Origin: Maratus speciosus
Lineage: Eukaryota; Arthropoda; Arachnida; Araneae; Salticidae
Direction of reading: 5' to 3'
Assembly (NCBI GenBank): GCA_963932465.1
Contig: OZ010799.1
Location: 155,616,761 to 155,680,760, forward strand
DNA length: 64,000 nucleotides
A program made the translations under genes and the position numbers. Under the pieces are notes generated by a model. It had not been told where the DNA came from. It searched no databases and saw nothing but the letters and a program-made list of their open reading frames with translations. Below are positions 33,641 through 44,687 of the stretch, in pieces (within the stretch, counting starts at the first letter, position 1; each line of letters starts with the position of its first letter).

Positions 33641-33723
33641 CCTGAAGTTATTTTACTTACAAGTAGGTTTAGATTCTCACTGTACGGCGAAACAGCACCG
33701 AAAACTGGCGATATAAAGCAATT

Positions 33724-33908
33724 AAAATAATAAAACTTTGTAAAAAATCACCATAAAATCAAAACAATACAAAGGACGCGTTTCGAGCTAAAAATATAAC
33801 AGCTCGTCATCAGCTACAGTAAACACGTGTCCGTAAGGGGACAAGGTCGAAACGCGTCCTTTGTATTGTTTTTATTTTATGGTGATTTTTTACAAAGTTT
33901 TATTATTC
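33724..33908. mobile_element. Hairpin element with GAAA/CTGATGA loop motifs
   Basis: Arms of about 62 bp (33726-33786 and 33847-33907) are nearly exact inverted copies: ACAATACAAAGGACGCG on one side, CGCGTCCTTTGTATTG on the other. On the minus strand the loop carries CTGATGA, a stem of GAGCT/AGCTC, then GAAA directly before the arm. This order recalls the conserved core of hammerhead ribozymes, which occur in Penelope-like and related retroelements. However, no proper stem I or canonical GUC cleavage site can be formed, so activity is unlikely as it stands. Confidence 0.65.
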
Positions 33909-34029
33909 TAATCACACTGTATGATTATTTATTTATTTTTTAAAAAATCTTTATGCATAAATGTAATAGTAAATGACATTTGCCATCTTTTATCGTTTTT
34001 CTGTTTTATAAAATATTTCTATAATGTGA

Positions 34030-35095
34030 AAAGAAAAAAAAAATCAAATCTAAATGCCTTAGGTCAGGGACAGCAAAATTATGGCACGCTGTAGGTTATT
34101 TTTGGCACGGCATAGATCCTGGTTCTTCATGAAAATATAGTAGAATTTCACAAAATGCATTAATTAATCTAGAATCTCTGTTTATCTGAATCCGACTAGC
34201 TCGGTTGGTTGTCATTGTCATACACAGATCGAAGAAATTGAAATACAGCTTAATGTATCCCAATCTAGATCAATACTGGTTCACAAAATTTTAAGAATAA
34301 AGAGAATTAGGAGGTTATCGCAAAAGAAAGCTCAAAAGGCATTATCAGCAACAATGCCGATGGTGAAATTATAACAACTTGGAATTTAATTCCAAACATT
34401 AAAAGCTATAGTTCTGCCGCTTACTATTTTGTCATTTTTTTCCTGGGAGACGTTTGGAATATAAATTAGGAATTCTTTTCGGAAATAAATAATATGAAAG
34501 ATTCAAATAAAAACATCTTATCAAATGTGTCCAATTCAACTTGCATTCTCTTAAAAATAACTACCTTACGAAGCTGATATAAATTATTTGGCATCTAAGA
34601 TGAGACAACAGAAATGATATTTTAAAAGTAAATTTTTAAAGTAATACATCAAATATAACGCATATTTTTTCAATGCTAAAAACAAAATTTTAAGTAATTT
34701 TGATTCATTATTATTTGATCCATTAAAATGTTTTATTGTTGGCACGTCATGATCACGTAAAATACATATTTTGAAAAAAAAAATAGCACGTGGATGTGAA
34801 AAGGTTCGCCCTCTCTGCCTTAAGTAATCTTTGTTATGGGATAAGTTCCCTGTACTTCCTCCGGTATCGTGAAAGCAGTTAATTTAATAAAGAACTGCAT
34901 TGCTCTGAAATTAATAACACCCAGATGGTAATTCCAACATTTGTGTTGAAATGAAAAGGATTTCGCTTCTGGGGATAAATCGCTTGAGCCTCATTCCAGA
35001 AAGGTATAATGCTTGATGAGAAATCCTATTCTATTTTACTGTATTCTGAGGAATAAATAAGTAAATTTACTTTCGATTCAATGGTTAATTACATT
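34030..35095 (+). repeat. Dispersed repeat family 5, copy 1, split by a hAT-type element
   Basis: Sequence from about 34045 (CAAATCTAAATGCCTTAGG) continues after the hAT insertion as TACTTCCTCCGGTATC, AGTTAATTTAATAAAGAAC, AAATTAATAACACCCAGATG and TCATTCCAGAAAGGTATAATG. The same order recurs at 49990-50330, around 51190-51247 plus 53940-54075, at 54700-54885 and at 60300-60690. No coding sequence, terminal repeats or target duplication were found. It is probably a non-autonomous retroelement or DNA element of unknown class. Confidence 0.75.
34065..34817. mobile_element. hAT-type element with 8-bp target duplication
   Basis: It starts CAGGGACAGC and ends GCCCTCTCTG, short imperfect inverted termini of hAT type. 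The 8-mers CCTTAGGT (34057-34064) and CCTTAAGT (34818-34825) flank it, with one mismatch. The family 5 repeat continues on both sides. The 753-bp body has no frame that I can recognise as a hAT transposase. Confidence 0.8.
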
Positions 35096-35130
35096 GGTCT
35101 ACAAAATCAAACTTTTATTTCCTTTTAAAT

Positions 35131-36057
35131 CAGGGTTGTAGTGGGTAGCTGCCCAGGTACCCACCCAGCTGCACGCCCGGGCTGGGCTTTTTATAAAAAA
35201 CCCGGGTTTTTTTTACAATCCTGATAAGATTGTTGTGTTTATTTTGTATAATGAAACCGAATAAGACGGAATTTCAAGGGACAGAAGAAAAATCCGTGTT
35301 AAACAGGTTACCGTCTTGGCAGGTATGGTATTCTTACTGTAAGGACAATGACATTTTTACATTTAAGACAGGATTCCGTTATAAACAGGTTCCGTTATCG
35401 TATCCGTACAGGTTAACTGTATTTTATTACTGATTTTATTATTTTGTTACTGTAGATTATTATTTGTGAGGAAGGTGGAATTTTAGTCCACATTTTGGCA
35501 TTTTAATCCAATTTACCGGGGAAAATTGCCCATTTAAGACTATGAATTTATTCCCATCGATTAGACTATGAAGTGTTCACAAAGATTGTATTTAAGATCA
35601 GGATTGCCATTTATTTCGGCACCCATTTAAGACTATGAAGTCATTCCCATCTATTAGACTATGAAGTGTCACAAAGATTGTATTTGATATCAGGATTGCC
35701 ATTTATTTCGGCAATCGAATTCCTTGCACTTTCCTGAGCAAAAAATTAAAATTTCCCAGACTAATTCCTCTGAGAATTTTCCGAATTTCAAAGGATAAAT
35801 TTTGCAAAGTACTAAAATTTAGTAAAATTCCTTGTTTTTAATGCTCATTTTTATATTCCCTCAGTTTTTCGAGTTTTTCCTATACAGTGGCAACACTAAA
35901 GATTATTATTTGTGAGGAAGGTGGAATCATAGTCCACATTTTGATGGCATTTTAATACAATTTATTCTGGGAAAATTGCCCATTTAACCCGGGTATTTTA
36001 ATAAAACCCGTCCGGGCTGGGTTTTTTTATAAAAAACCCAGGTTTTTTACAACCTTG
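35131..36057. mobile_element. hAT-type element, perfect 8-bp target duplication
   Basis: Termini are CAGGGTTGTA and TACAACCTTG. TTTTAAAT flanks both sides exactly (35123-35130 and 36058-36065). Subterminal parts also pair: CCCGGGCTGGGCTTTTTATA near the left and CGGGCTGGGTTTTTTTATA near the right occur in the same sense, with AAAACCCGGG stretches. The inside carries a direct duplication of about 110 bp (CCCATTTAAGACTATGAA at 35540 and 35626) and a longer-range repeat of GATTATTATTTGTGAGGAAG (35455 and 35903). No transposase frame remains. Confidence 0.88.
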
Positions 36058-36416
36058 TTTTAAATATACGATATATTTTTATACTAAATTGGGTTCTCAG
36101 AATATGAATTAACCATTAAAATTTTAATATTAGCTGTCAGTGTAAAAATATCGCTAGTATGAAAAATTATGATTTTAAGTTAACTATTTCCAGCAATCAT
36201 CTGTTAACATTGACGCATTCTATCGCCCCTGGTAGTTTTTTTCCATTGTCGATATGTCTTAGTGAAATCGTTAACCATGTTCGTCACGGTTCCCGGTCGC
36301 GGCCATCCCTGAGAATCACAAAATTGGCGCATGCGCATCAGCTACTGATAATCACAAAATTGGCGCATGCGTATCTGCACGAGCGTCTGGGGAGAGAACG
36401 ACTGCTAACAGTAGAA

Positions 36417-36757
36417 CTAATACCCTGTTCACACTGCGTTATCGGAACTCTCTTAAACCTCCGAACTCTCTGAGGGAGTTCCACAAACTCTCTGAGAGAG
36501 TTTCAACTTCCTTCGGGCTAGAGACAGTCACGACCATTCACTCTCGCTGGCTGTAAAGCTTCGCATTAACTGATTGGGTGTTGCGGGCGGTTTTATCTTA
36601 AGCGCATGCGCAAACAACACAGTGACGTTCACTGAGTTATCTTAAGTGAGTTTTTCCATGTGAACAGGTTTCCAATTCCGGGAAGGTACCACCTCAAAAT
36701 TAAGAGAGTTCGGCGGCCTAAGATATCTTAAGTATCGTAGTGTGAACATAGTATTAG
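36417..36757. mobile_element. MITE with TGTTCACACT termini
   Basis: The ends CTAATACCCTGTTCACACTG and the complement of GTGTGAACATAGTATTAG form an inverted repeat of about 20 bp. The body is less AT-rich than its neighbours and has palindromic parts such as AACTCTCTGAGAGAGTT and a GCGCATGCGCA site near 36602. In the related segment on the minus strand near 41740 the flanks are joined without it, so it is an insertion. The superfamily is not clear; TSD of three bases (TAA/TTA-like) would suggest Harbinger. Confidence 0.72.
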
Positions 36758-38958
36758 AAAAAATTCTTCTTCTTTTTCAGCTGTGGAGAAAAGGGAAAAA
36801 CTACTGCGTTCTTCCCTCAGCCTAATGTTGCTTTCCCTTTTTAGTTGCATTTATTATTCGATTATGGAAATTGTTAAAATTATAAACAGCGAAGAATAAT
36901 TTGAACAACACAGCAAAAAACAAAAAAAAAAAAAAAAAAAAAAAACATCTAATTTGCAAAAAATGAAATGTTTTCAAAAGGAAATAATTTTTCAAAAAAT
37001 AGAATTATAGTAATGACTGTTATTTATCTGAAAATCTTTTGTTAGATAAATCTGATGTAATATTTTTATAGCTTCATATTTTATTATTATTATATTTTAA
37101 TATATTTTTGTAACAGACTTAAAAAATAAGTAGTTTTGTCAATTCTGCAGTATTTTTTATAGATAATATATTTATTCGAAAATAGTACTCATCATATCCT
37201 ACTTTTTTTCTTTTGTGTGTGTGTGAAGGGGGGGGGGGGTAAGCTTGTGTAAAATTTTACAGTTAAAGGATTTTTGTAAATTTTGTACTTTTTTTTAAAA
37301 TATTTTATAATATCTTACGGACATATTACTAAATGGTTTTATGAAGGAAAATGACTTAATAAAGGAAAAAATTTATAAGAGGAGTTAATTAATTAAGAAA
37401 GATATATAATAAAGGAAGTTATGAATAAAGGAAGTTAATTTAAAAATTATTAAGAAGATTTTTAAACGACACTTCCTTTTAATTTCTTACAACATTCTTT
37501 TTCAATTTTTTAATTCTGTGTGCGCTCTGTAACTGTAAGGACCAAATTTCCGAATGATTAAATTATTTAAACCTTTATGCCCCGACGCTACTTTAACGTA
37601 CCATTAAAATAACTTGATATAAAATATGCATCGATTAGTAGTAGTACATTTTAGAATGAGTTATAGTTACTTTACGTTATCTTATTCCAAAAACATTATT
37701 GGTTGAATAAAACAAAACTATTCTTAAAAGGATGATTTTTTTTCCATCTCTTTAGCTTTCTTGACGTTGAAAGTTTGAGGGTGAAAAGTTTCAGTTAGGA
37801 ATTATTCCTATATTTCTATTGTAAGAGCCTTATATTTGTACATTTTAAAATTCTATAAAATGCTAAAAAAATTATTTAAAATAAAAGATTTGAATGAAGT
37901 TATAAATATTGCACAAAATTCCTATAAATATAAATTTAATTAATTGACTTTAAATGGCCAAATCCTTCTAAAATTTATTAAATGTGTGTGTAAATCTTCT
38001 AATGTAGTTTCAAAAATTCACAAAAAATGTTTTAGAAGATGAAATTAGCATGAATTCATAATTTGGGACATAAAGAGTTAAAAAAATAAATGAAATGTCA
38101 TGACATGTTGTAAAAATAATGTATAAATGATTTTTTGCTCAATATTTTTATTTAAAAAAAAAAAAAAAAAAAAATTAAGCAAATACTCATTAACAGTCAA
38201 TTTATATTAAGGAAAATCCTGTCCTTAATTTTATGAACCATGAGGATTATCCATTTAAAAATCGAGTTAATTGAAAAACAGGTCGAAGTTTTAACATTTT
38301 AATGTTTAATATATATATTTATATATGTGTGTGTATATACAAAAGAAAGAAAAAAGAACTTTGCAACTCTGTAAGGGAAATTTCGTTTAGTGTCAAATAG
38401 ATGCGGTAAATTAAGCAGGAAAATTGATATTTTCGTCATTTATGTAAGTTAAAGAATTTAAACCGACCCCCCCCCCCTCCTTCCTACTTAATCTACTAAA
38501 TGTAATCGTTAAAAAATATATTATCGCATATCTCCTTCAGAAAAGCATTTTATGATAAATTAAAAAGGCATTGTAAAATATTCAAATCGAATTCCCCAAA
38601 CTGGAAATATTGACATAAGTTTGCAAAAAAAAAAAAAAAGATACGATGAGGTTGGTGCTAATCTTAACAAAATATCAAACATTTACGACAAATGGCCTTA
38701 TTTAAAAAAATAATAGGTAAACAGTAAACACACAGAAAGGTAAATGATTAATACATAAAACTTAATAAAAAATAAAAATGGCAAAAATGAATTTTCCGAT
38801 GTGAAAAAGTAAAAAAAAAAAAAAAAAAAAAATCAGTATTTCATGAACACAGAATTTTTAATATAGTTATATATAAAATATTAATTGCCAAATAACTGTA
38901 TTATATATAAATATAATGCAGAATTGTCCAAATCTACTTATTTTTTATTTTAAATATG

Positions 38959-38992
<34 letters not shown>

Positions 38993-39330
38993 GAAATATT
39001 ATAATATTAAAATATGAAGCTATAATTATAAAAATAATTTTTGCAGATTTATATGTAAAAGGTTTTTATATAAATAACAGCCATTCTTCTTTTTATTTAT
39101 TTCCTTTTAAAATTATGTTATTTATTTTTGAAAAAAAAATCATTTTTTTCTGAGAATCAAATTATAAAATTCAACATTCGACATTTTTTATTTATAATTT
39201 TAATGTTCCCATAACTGGATAATTATTGCAAGCGAAAAGGGAAAGTTACACAAGGTTGAGGGAAGAACGCAGGCTGTTTTCTCCCTTTCTTCCCTGTTGA
39301 AGCGGAAGCCGAATTTTTGGAAGAGACTCA
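36757..39330. repeat. Large palindrome Y/Y' with very AT-rich loop
   Basis: The left arm around GCGTTCTTCCCTCAGCC (36806) and the right arm around GGTTGAGGGAAGAACGC (39255) are inverted. The match extends through TTTCCCTTTTTAGTTGC-like, ATTTTTATAGCTTCATATT and AAAAAATAAGTAG blocks, weakening towards the centre. The loop (about 37200-38830) has long A, T and G/C homopolymers and no protein-like frame. It may be an old foldback element now decaying by simple-repeat growth. Confidence 0.7.
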
Positions 39331-41735
39331 AGGGTGAAAGGTTCCATTCTCCCATTGGTTGAGAAGAAACAAGAATCCCGTGATTTACTTCTCAAGGTTA
39401 CAAGACCTGATTATTAAGCAGTGGTAGACATTTCTTCCTAACAAATCAGAGGGCACATCTCATTTCATCACCAAAACAAATCGCCAAGTGTCACTTGAGA
39501 TTATTTCAAGTATTGTGTTGCAATCATATTAAATTTTGTTTGCGACATGTAAGGAATTTAAATTTATTTTTCATATAAAGTGATTCACGGAAAACAATGA
39601 TATGGTATTTTTAAAAATATCTTTTTTTCCCTGCAAAAAATTGATAGAACTGACTTTCTTTTAAGAAAGTAATCAATTTAAATATTTTAGACTTATTATT
39701 TTTAAATTACACATTACACATTATTCCTTTTGTATATACAGGCGTATGTAAATTAGACTTAAAAAACATATCCCATATTTTAAAAGTATAAAATTGATAT
39801 TTATGCGAAAAGTAAAATTAATAGTTTTTAATTTATAGCTTTGCATCAGGAGGAGAGAAGCTTAGGGGATTAGACGCCCTCCCTCCCCCCCCCCCCCGAA
39901 ATAATATCCTGGCTACGCAACTGCATTTAATTACCTATGTGTTTTGACTGTAGTTATCTGTGCAAAGAACAGTAAACTTAAGCACTCCCCCTCCCCTTCC
40001 TTGATAGCTGATGTGTTTTAAAAAAATAATAAATATATAAAAAACAATTAATAAAAATACTCAGTCAAATTGTATGCATTTTTTTTTCATGGCAGTTTGT
40101 ATGCGTAAATATAAATAATTAATAATGGCCAAACTAGTATTCAAATAATCAAAATTGTCAGAAAGGGATTTAGATCATCTAAATTCTACTTTGCCTTATA
40201 GTAATTTGCAATATTAATATCTATTTATTATTGCTGCAAAATAACAAATAGGGCAAAAAAAAAAAAAGAGAGAAATCTAAAAATAAATATTTTTCATAGA
40301 GAGTGAATGAAAAAGGTCAAGCTAAAATAAATCATAGCTCACACTTGTAGTGAAATATAATGAAAAAATAAATTAAATAATAATGACAGTTTTTTTTTTT
40401 TTTTTCACACACCCAAAAGGAGAAAAAAAAGTTGGAACCCAAAACAATAATATCTGAGCAATAACTACCAAAAACTATAAGAATTTTTTATAATGTATTT
40501 TGTCGCATTAAATATTTCTAGTTAATGATTACTTGGACTTATAGCTTTAATTTAGTTTTCAAATATTTAGGGTGGTATTAGTGAAGGGGAAATTTATAAT
40601 AATTTTTTAATAAAAAAAATTTATGTTTTTGACTGAGTTTTCAAATAATATATATATAATATATATATTGTTTTGAAAAGTAGTTTATTAGAATTTTTTA
40701 ATAATAACAATTAAAATTTTTTTAGGAAATTTTAATAAAAAGTATTTAACAATTAACAATTACAAATTGGTTTAAATAATTAATTACTTGCTAAGTTAAT
40801 AATATTATTAATATGAATTCATAAATTAATAAAATTTTACTTTCAAACAAAATAAACTGAATATAGTTATGTATTCAGATATATTGTTAAATAATATAAG
40901 ATAAAAATAAAAATATTTATATAAGTGTAAGAAATAACATTATATTTTCAAAAATATTCATTTTAAGAAATTGAAATAAATAGCTTATAAGTAATATGAG
41001 TTTAAAAATTAATTTCATTAACATTATTTTATACGTAATAAAAAATTACAAAGCATTTGATAATAAATGAATAAAGTTTTTCTGTATGAAAAATACTAAT
41101 TAATTTTAAAAGAAAACTTTGAAAAATTAATTTTGCTAATTTAATATTTATCTGATACTAAAGTTATAAGGGAAAAAAATAATGTATGTAAGTTTAGGAG
41201 ATATTATTATTTAATTACAATAAATGTTCACTTTAATTCATAAAAAAATAGCTTATATGAATTTTGAAATTTATTTAAAACTAAATTTTATTTTATAAAA
41301 ATTAAATTTCAGTTTTATTTAAAACTAAATTTTATTTTATTTAATAACAATTAAAAGTTAATTTAATCAAAATTTTATTTAATTATTTAATTGACAATTA
41401 AAAAAATTGTTGGAAATGAACGGATAATAAAAGTCGATAAATCTTTATTAACCAACTTAATAAAAATCGAAACAAAACACAAATAAAAAATATAAAAGTA
41501 ACCGGGAGGATAGAACCCGCGTACTTGAGCTTGCTAGACAAGGGCTTTAACCACTAGACAAGTTCATCCACAGAAATCTCTCCCCAAAATAGCATGAATT
41601 AACTAGGTACGATATTTCTCAAAGTGCTTGCATTTCATCGCCAAATCATACATGAGAAGCAAGCCAAGACCGGTTTCTGATCAACCAATGAGAGAATGGA
41701 ACCTTTCACTCTTGAGTCGCTTCCGAATTTTTTCT
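39310..41735. repeat. Large palindrome Z/Z' with AT-rich loop
   Basis: GACTCAAGGGTGAAAGGTTC (39329) and, inverted, the GAACCTTTCACTCTTGAGTC region (41698) mark the arms. About 44 bp match with few differences. The inner loop of about 2 kb (39540-41450) is the most AT-rich stretch of the window and contains repeated AAATTTTATTTT blocks near 41282-41345. No gene is recognisable. The frame of pairing is next to, and overlaps slightly with, the Y palindrome. Confidence 0.65.
41500..41577 (-). pseudogene. tRNA-like sequence, degenerate
   Basis: On the minus strand, TGTCTAGTGGTTAAAG resembles a D-arm/box A, and GCGGGTTCTATCC, with T where box B requires a purine, resembles a T-arm. The middle has a CTTG-CAAG stem with a five-base loop instead of a normal anticodon arm. 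The ends TGGATGAA and CTCCCGG do not pair as an acceptor stem. It is best seen as a worn tRNA copy or the head of a SINE; a functional tRNA is unlikely. Confidence 0.4.
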
Positions 41736-41835
41736 AAGTGCAACTATTAGAAGTCGTTCTCTCCCCAGACGCTCGTCGTATCTGCAATCATTGAGCTCGT
41801 GCTTTCCATCTGCTGAAAGGTTGTTGATCTAACAT

Positions 41836-42165
41836 AAACAGCGCTTTTATAGAAATATATATAATGAATGTTTTTTTAATTGACTCCATTGAAGAAAGAT
41901 ATTAAAAAAAAAAAAAAATAGAAGAATATGAAGATAATACATATGAAATGTTTAAAAGTTGTTTTATCAACAGTATCAAGTAGGTGTTTGAAATTGTTCA
42001 AGAATTATAAATACATAAAGTTATCAAAAAATTTAAACAAATTAATAATAAACAATAATAAACATAAATTTGTTTTTAATTCTTTTTCCATTTTAAGTTA
42101 TACATATATTATAAAATCAAAAGTTATTTTCTTTAATGGAAGAAAAAGTTGGTATTCAGTCTAAA
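41836..42165. other. AT-rich stretch before the 6.4-kb hAT element
   Basis: The 78-residue frame at 41928-42164 is Lys/Asn/Ile-rich and matches nothing I know. The segment lies in the W loop. It ends at the TTTGGACG target duplication. Confidence 0.4.
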
Positions 42166-42355
42166 ATTTGGACGCAGGGGCGCGCCAGAAGTATCCGGCG
42201 CCTGTGTGCAGAACTTCAATTGGCGCCCCATATTCCTACCCCCCCCCCCCCCCGAAAAAAAAAGAAAAAAAATATGTAATTTTTTTTTTTCAATGAGTAT
42301 AAATGCATAGCTGCCAAGCCAACCTTCCGGTGGTTTTCTCCAGATCAAATAAAAG

Positions 42356-44679
42356 CAGGGTCTGATTAATGCACGGGCCTCCGGGGCCTCGGCCCTGGGC
42401 CCACCAATTTCAGGGGCCCACAAATTTGTGTGTATTTTCTCACAATTTAAGTTTTTCCACTGTTTGCATTTTATATTTTGGACCCTGACGTAAAAACAAA
42501 GTTTTACTGTAATAAAAAAACCCCATATTTAATTTTTCTGTAAAAGTCCTTTTCAATCCCTATAATTTTCAAAACTTGCCGTATCCAGAAAATCAAATTT
42601 GGGAAAATGTCAAAAACTGCATACTGTGTCTATTGGTTTCAATATAAACGAGGATTTTACAATGTCAGAATTATAGTTTAAAATTATTACTAGACTGTTA
42701 GGGAAAACACAATTTTTATGATTTTGGATAAGGCGAGTTTTGAAAAAGACGTCCTCATTTATTCTGCAACATAAACTGTGGATCATAGATGCTTGTGAAT
42801 TATACAAATGCTTATTTGAGAAAGTGGATGGTAATTCATTTTCTTGAGTATTCTTGTAAGTTACATTTTTACTTTCTTCTATCTTCAATAGAAGAAAGTA
42901 TTGTAATCGAAATTTTTTTCGACGGATTTACATGTTTTAGAGGTCAGAGATCCCAAAAAACATGTTTATAGAAAATGTCTGTCTGTCCGTGTGTCCGTCT
43001 GTCCGTCTGTCTGTCGCCATTGTACCATCAAAAAGTGTATGAAGATATGCATATAACTGAACCAAATTTTTATTTTAAGTTTTTGGCTATGGCAAGCAGA
43101 TCCTCCCTGAATTTTGAAAAAATTCGCCTGTAGGGGGCGCTGTAATAGCTATTTTTGTGCGATTTTGAATATTGTACCATCCAAAAATATATGAAGTTAT
43201 GCATAGAATTGGACCAAATTTTTATTTTAAGTTTTTGGATATGGCGGGTAGGTCCTCCCTGAATTTTGAAAAAAATTCGCCGATAGGGGGCGCTGTAATA
43301 GCGATGTTTGTGCGATTTTGAATATTGTACCATCCAAATGTATATGAAGTTATGCATAGAATTGAACCAAATTTTTATTTTAAGTTTTTGGATATGGCAG
43401 GTAGGTCCTCCCTGAATTTGGAAAAAATTCGCCGGTAGGGGGCTCTGTAACAGCGTTTTTGGGCGATTTTGAATATTGTACCATTCAAAAGTGTATGAAG
43501 TTACGCATAGAATTGAACCAAATTTTTATTTTAAGTTTTTGGCTTTGGCAAGCAGATCCTCCCTGAATTTGGAAAACATTCGCCGGTAGGGGGCGCTGTA
43601 ACAGCGATTTTTGTGCGATTTTGAATATACCATCCAAAAGTGTATGAAGTTATGCATAGAATTGAACCAAATTTTTATTTTAAGTTTATGGCTATGACAA
43701 GCAGGTCCTCCCTTCATTTAGATAAAATTTGCCGCTAGGGGGCGCTGTAATAGCGATTTTGCATATTGCACCATCGAAAAGTGTATGAAGTTATGCATAG
43801 AATTGAACCAAATATTTATTTTAAGTTCTTGGCTATGGCAAGCAGGTCCTTCCTTAATTTGGAAACAATTCGCCGATAGGGGACGCTTTATTAGCGATTT
43901 TTGTGCCATTTTGAATATTGTACCATCGAAAAGTGTATGAAGTTATGCATAGAATTGAGCCAAATTTTTTGTGTTTCTTTTTGGTCATGGCATGAAGGTC
44001 CTTCCTGAATTTGGAAAAATTCCGCTGGAAGGGGGCGCTATAATTACGATGTCTGTACCATTTTCTTTATTGTACAATCGAAAACTGTATAAAATTATGC
44101 ATGCAATTGAACCAAATTTTTTGTGCATGTTTTTGGCTTTGGCCAACAGGTCCTCCTTGAATTTGGAAATATCGCGTGGTAAAGGGGCTCTGTGATAGCG
44201 ATTTTTGTATACTTTTCTTGATTTTTCGTAGTTCTATTGTCCATCGGCGGCTCGTGCAAAGGCGGGAACTCACTTCCTGCTAAGCCGGCTATTCGCAAAC
44301 ATCTGATAGCAACAGAATAAGGAAAAACTATTAATTTTAACAAATATCATGATGTAGATTAACTCGTTTTTAGTTCATTTAATTGACTGAAGCAGGAATT
44401 TAAGATGAAAATCAAAGTTGGTATAGTAATGAACTAATAATATTGAAGTATTAACATGTGTAACTAGTTTTTGAATTATTAAGATGTATAAGATAGAAGA
44501 AAGTTTTGGGATTGGCACATCCAACTAGTTTTTTGTAAACTTGAAACTTTCACCCAAACAACTCATCAAATAAACCTACTTTTTTTTTTTTTAAGTGTCG
44601 CCGGGAATGGGGAGGTAGAGGGGGGGGGGGGCAACTTTTTAACAGGCCCTGGGCCCAACTTCATCTTGATCGGGCTCTG
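42356..44679. mobile_element. Nested hAT-type element with perfect 8-bp duplication
   Basis: AATAAAAG lies on both sides (42348-42355, 44680-44687). The ends CAGGGTCTGATTAA and, inverted, TTGATCGGGCTCTG (TIR with transitions) are of hAT type. Both subterminal regions contain GGGCCCA and GGCCCTGG. Without the Helentron-like insertion at 42871-44528 it is about 670 bp. It carries no transposase. It is inserted in the 6.4-kb hAT-type element. Confidence 0.87.
42871..44528 (+). mobile_element. Helentron-like family 3 (DINE-1-like), copy 2
   Basis: It begins ACTTTCTTCTATCTTC, a hairpin with ATAGAAGAAAGT (42871-42899), and ends GATAGAAGAAAGT, TTGGGATTGGCACATCCAA and CTAG (44525-44528), followed by T. 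Inside are about eight direct repeats of about 152 bp with GGGGGCGCTGTAATAGCG and AAGTTATGCATAGAATTG. Orientation is opposite to copy 1 (22510-24252). It is the third layer of a nest: inside a hAT-type element inside a hAT-type element. Frames such as 43070-43357 reflect the repeats. No Rep/helicase gene is present. Confidence 0.82.
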
Positions 44680-44687
44680 AATAAAAG

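Noticed and set aside
33808..33850. Active hammerhead ribozyme
   Set aside because: Stem I and a canonical cleavage site cannot be formed; reported only as a resemblance.
41500..41577. Functional tRNA gene on the minus strand
   Set aside because: Acceptor ends do not pair and the anticodon arm is abnormal; kept only as a degenerate tRNA-like sequence.
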